DNA from: an uncultured Ruminococcus sp.
Lineage (GTDB): Bacteria > Bacillota > Clostridia > Oscillospirales > Ruminococcaceae
Assembly: GCA_902796865.1 (NCBI GenBank)
Contig: CADBQZ010000121.1
Location: 1 to 5,728, forward strand
DNA length: 5,728 nt
Direction: 5' to 3'
This document shows, in pieces, positions 5,623 to 5,728 of the stretch (the stretch's first letter is position 1; each line of letters opens with the position of its first letter). Below the pieces are notes generated by a model that had not been told where the DNA came from, did no database searches, and saw only the letters and a program-made list of their open reading frames with translations. The position numbers were made by a program, and so were the translations under genes.

Positions 5623-5657
5623 AACGGGGATGCCAAAGACATCCCCGTTATTTTTTT
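5623..5657 (+). terminator. Hairpin between nrdD and nrdG, a terminator for rightward transcripts
   Basis: AACGGGGATG (5623-5632) pairs perfectly with CATCCCCGTT (5640-5649), loop of seven bases, followed on the + strand by A and seven T (5651-5657). In this orientation it is a textbook intrinsic terminator. Read on the minus strand, in the sense of nrdD-nrdG, the stem is followed by AAACAAATATAA rather than a T-run, so it should terminate poorly there and may only stabilise the nrdD message or reduce nrdG expression. Confidence 0.8.
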
Positions 5658-5665
5658 ATTTAACA

Positions 5666-5728
5666 TTACAGGTGCATTACTCTTTCTTTTATTTCCTGAG
5701 TTCTGCCCTGGTTCCAGAACTGCGTACC
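5666..5728 (-). CDS. nrdD: Anaerobic ribonucleoside-triphosphate reductase, last 20 codons
   Basis: Minus-strand frame entering from the right edge and ending in TAA (5668-5666). The 20 visible residues include FWNQGRTQEIKERVMHL, which matches the extreme C-terminus of class III NrdD as I know the family. The glycyl-radical glycine lies a little upstream of this tail, so it must be just beyond the window and cannot be checked here. NrdD reduces ribonucleoside triphosphates to deoxy forms in anaerobes, with formate as the usual reductant. Adjacent nrdG on the same strand strongly supports the call. The start, length and metal-binding cysteines are not visible. Confidence 0.82.
   Translation of the reverse strand, partial: GTQFWNQGRTQEIKERVMHL

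Noticed and set aside
5599..5645. Separate minus-strand promoter for nrdG in the nrdD-nrdG gap
   Set aside because: A TATAAA-like box exists (minus strand, near 5610-5620), but no acceptable -35 lies at the right distance; AT-rich background explains it.

Overview
The window looks like a piece of an AT-rich, anaerobic, low-GC Gram-positive genome, most likely a Clostridia member of the Ruminococcus/Oscillospiraceae kind. The reasons are strong AGGAGG-type ribosome binding sites before most genes, tRNA genes that encode their own CCA ends, ferredoxin-dependent oxidoreductase genes and an oxygen-sensitive class III ribonucleotide reductase. The genus is an inference; nothing in the sequence fixes it.

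Left part (1-3192, + strand): one tightly packed operon. It holds the 3' end of iorA (indolepyruvate:ferredoxin oxidoreductase alpha, with its two C-terminal [4Fe-4S] motifs), complete iorB, a phenylacetate-CoA ligase (paaK type), a small protein made of two ACT domains, and a small coiled-coil/zinc-ribbon protein. It closes with a clear intrinsic terminator. IOR interconverts aryl-pyruvates and aryl-acetyl-CoA, the ligase interconverts aryl-acetate and aryl-acetyl-CoA, and the ACT protein is a likely amino-acid sensor. Together they form a route between aromatic amino acids and aryl-acetates that could run in either direction.

Middle (about 3215-3602, + strand): a stable-RNA unit. An UP-like A/T element and a perfect TTGACA-17-TATAAT promoter drive tRNA-Gly(TCC), tRNA-Arg(TCT) and tRNA-His(GTG), followed by a small hairpin and a strong terminator. 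The tRNA-His has two stem mismatches.

Right part: an AT-rich spacer (3603-3818) carries an imperfect 40-bp inverted repeat, an extended -10 promoter and a leader hairpin. It leads into a 397-aa regulator with PAS, degenerate GGDEF and AraC-type HTH regions, starting at TTG. Convergent to it on the minus strand are nrdG (TTG start) and the extreme 3' end of nrdD, the anaerobic ribonucleotide reductase pair. The hairpin between nrdD and nrdG has its T-run on the + strand, so it would stop rightward transcripts that cross nrdG in antisense.

Most of the window is recognisable housekeeping. The less ordinary items are the PAS/pseudo-GGDEF/AraC regulator with its repeat-rich control region, and the transcription layout over nrdG. 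I see no clear sign of a wholly new system.
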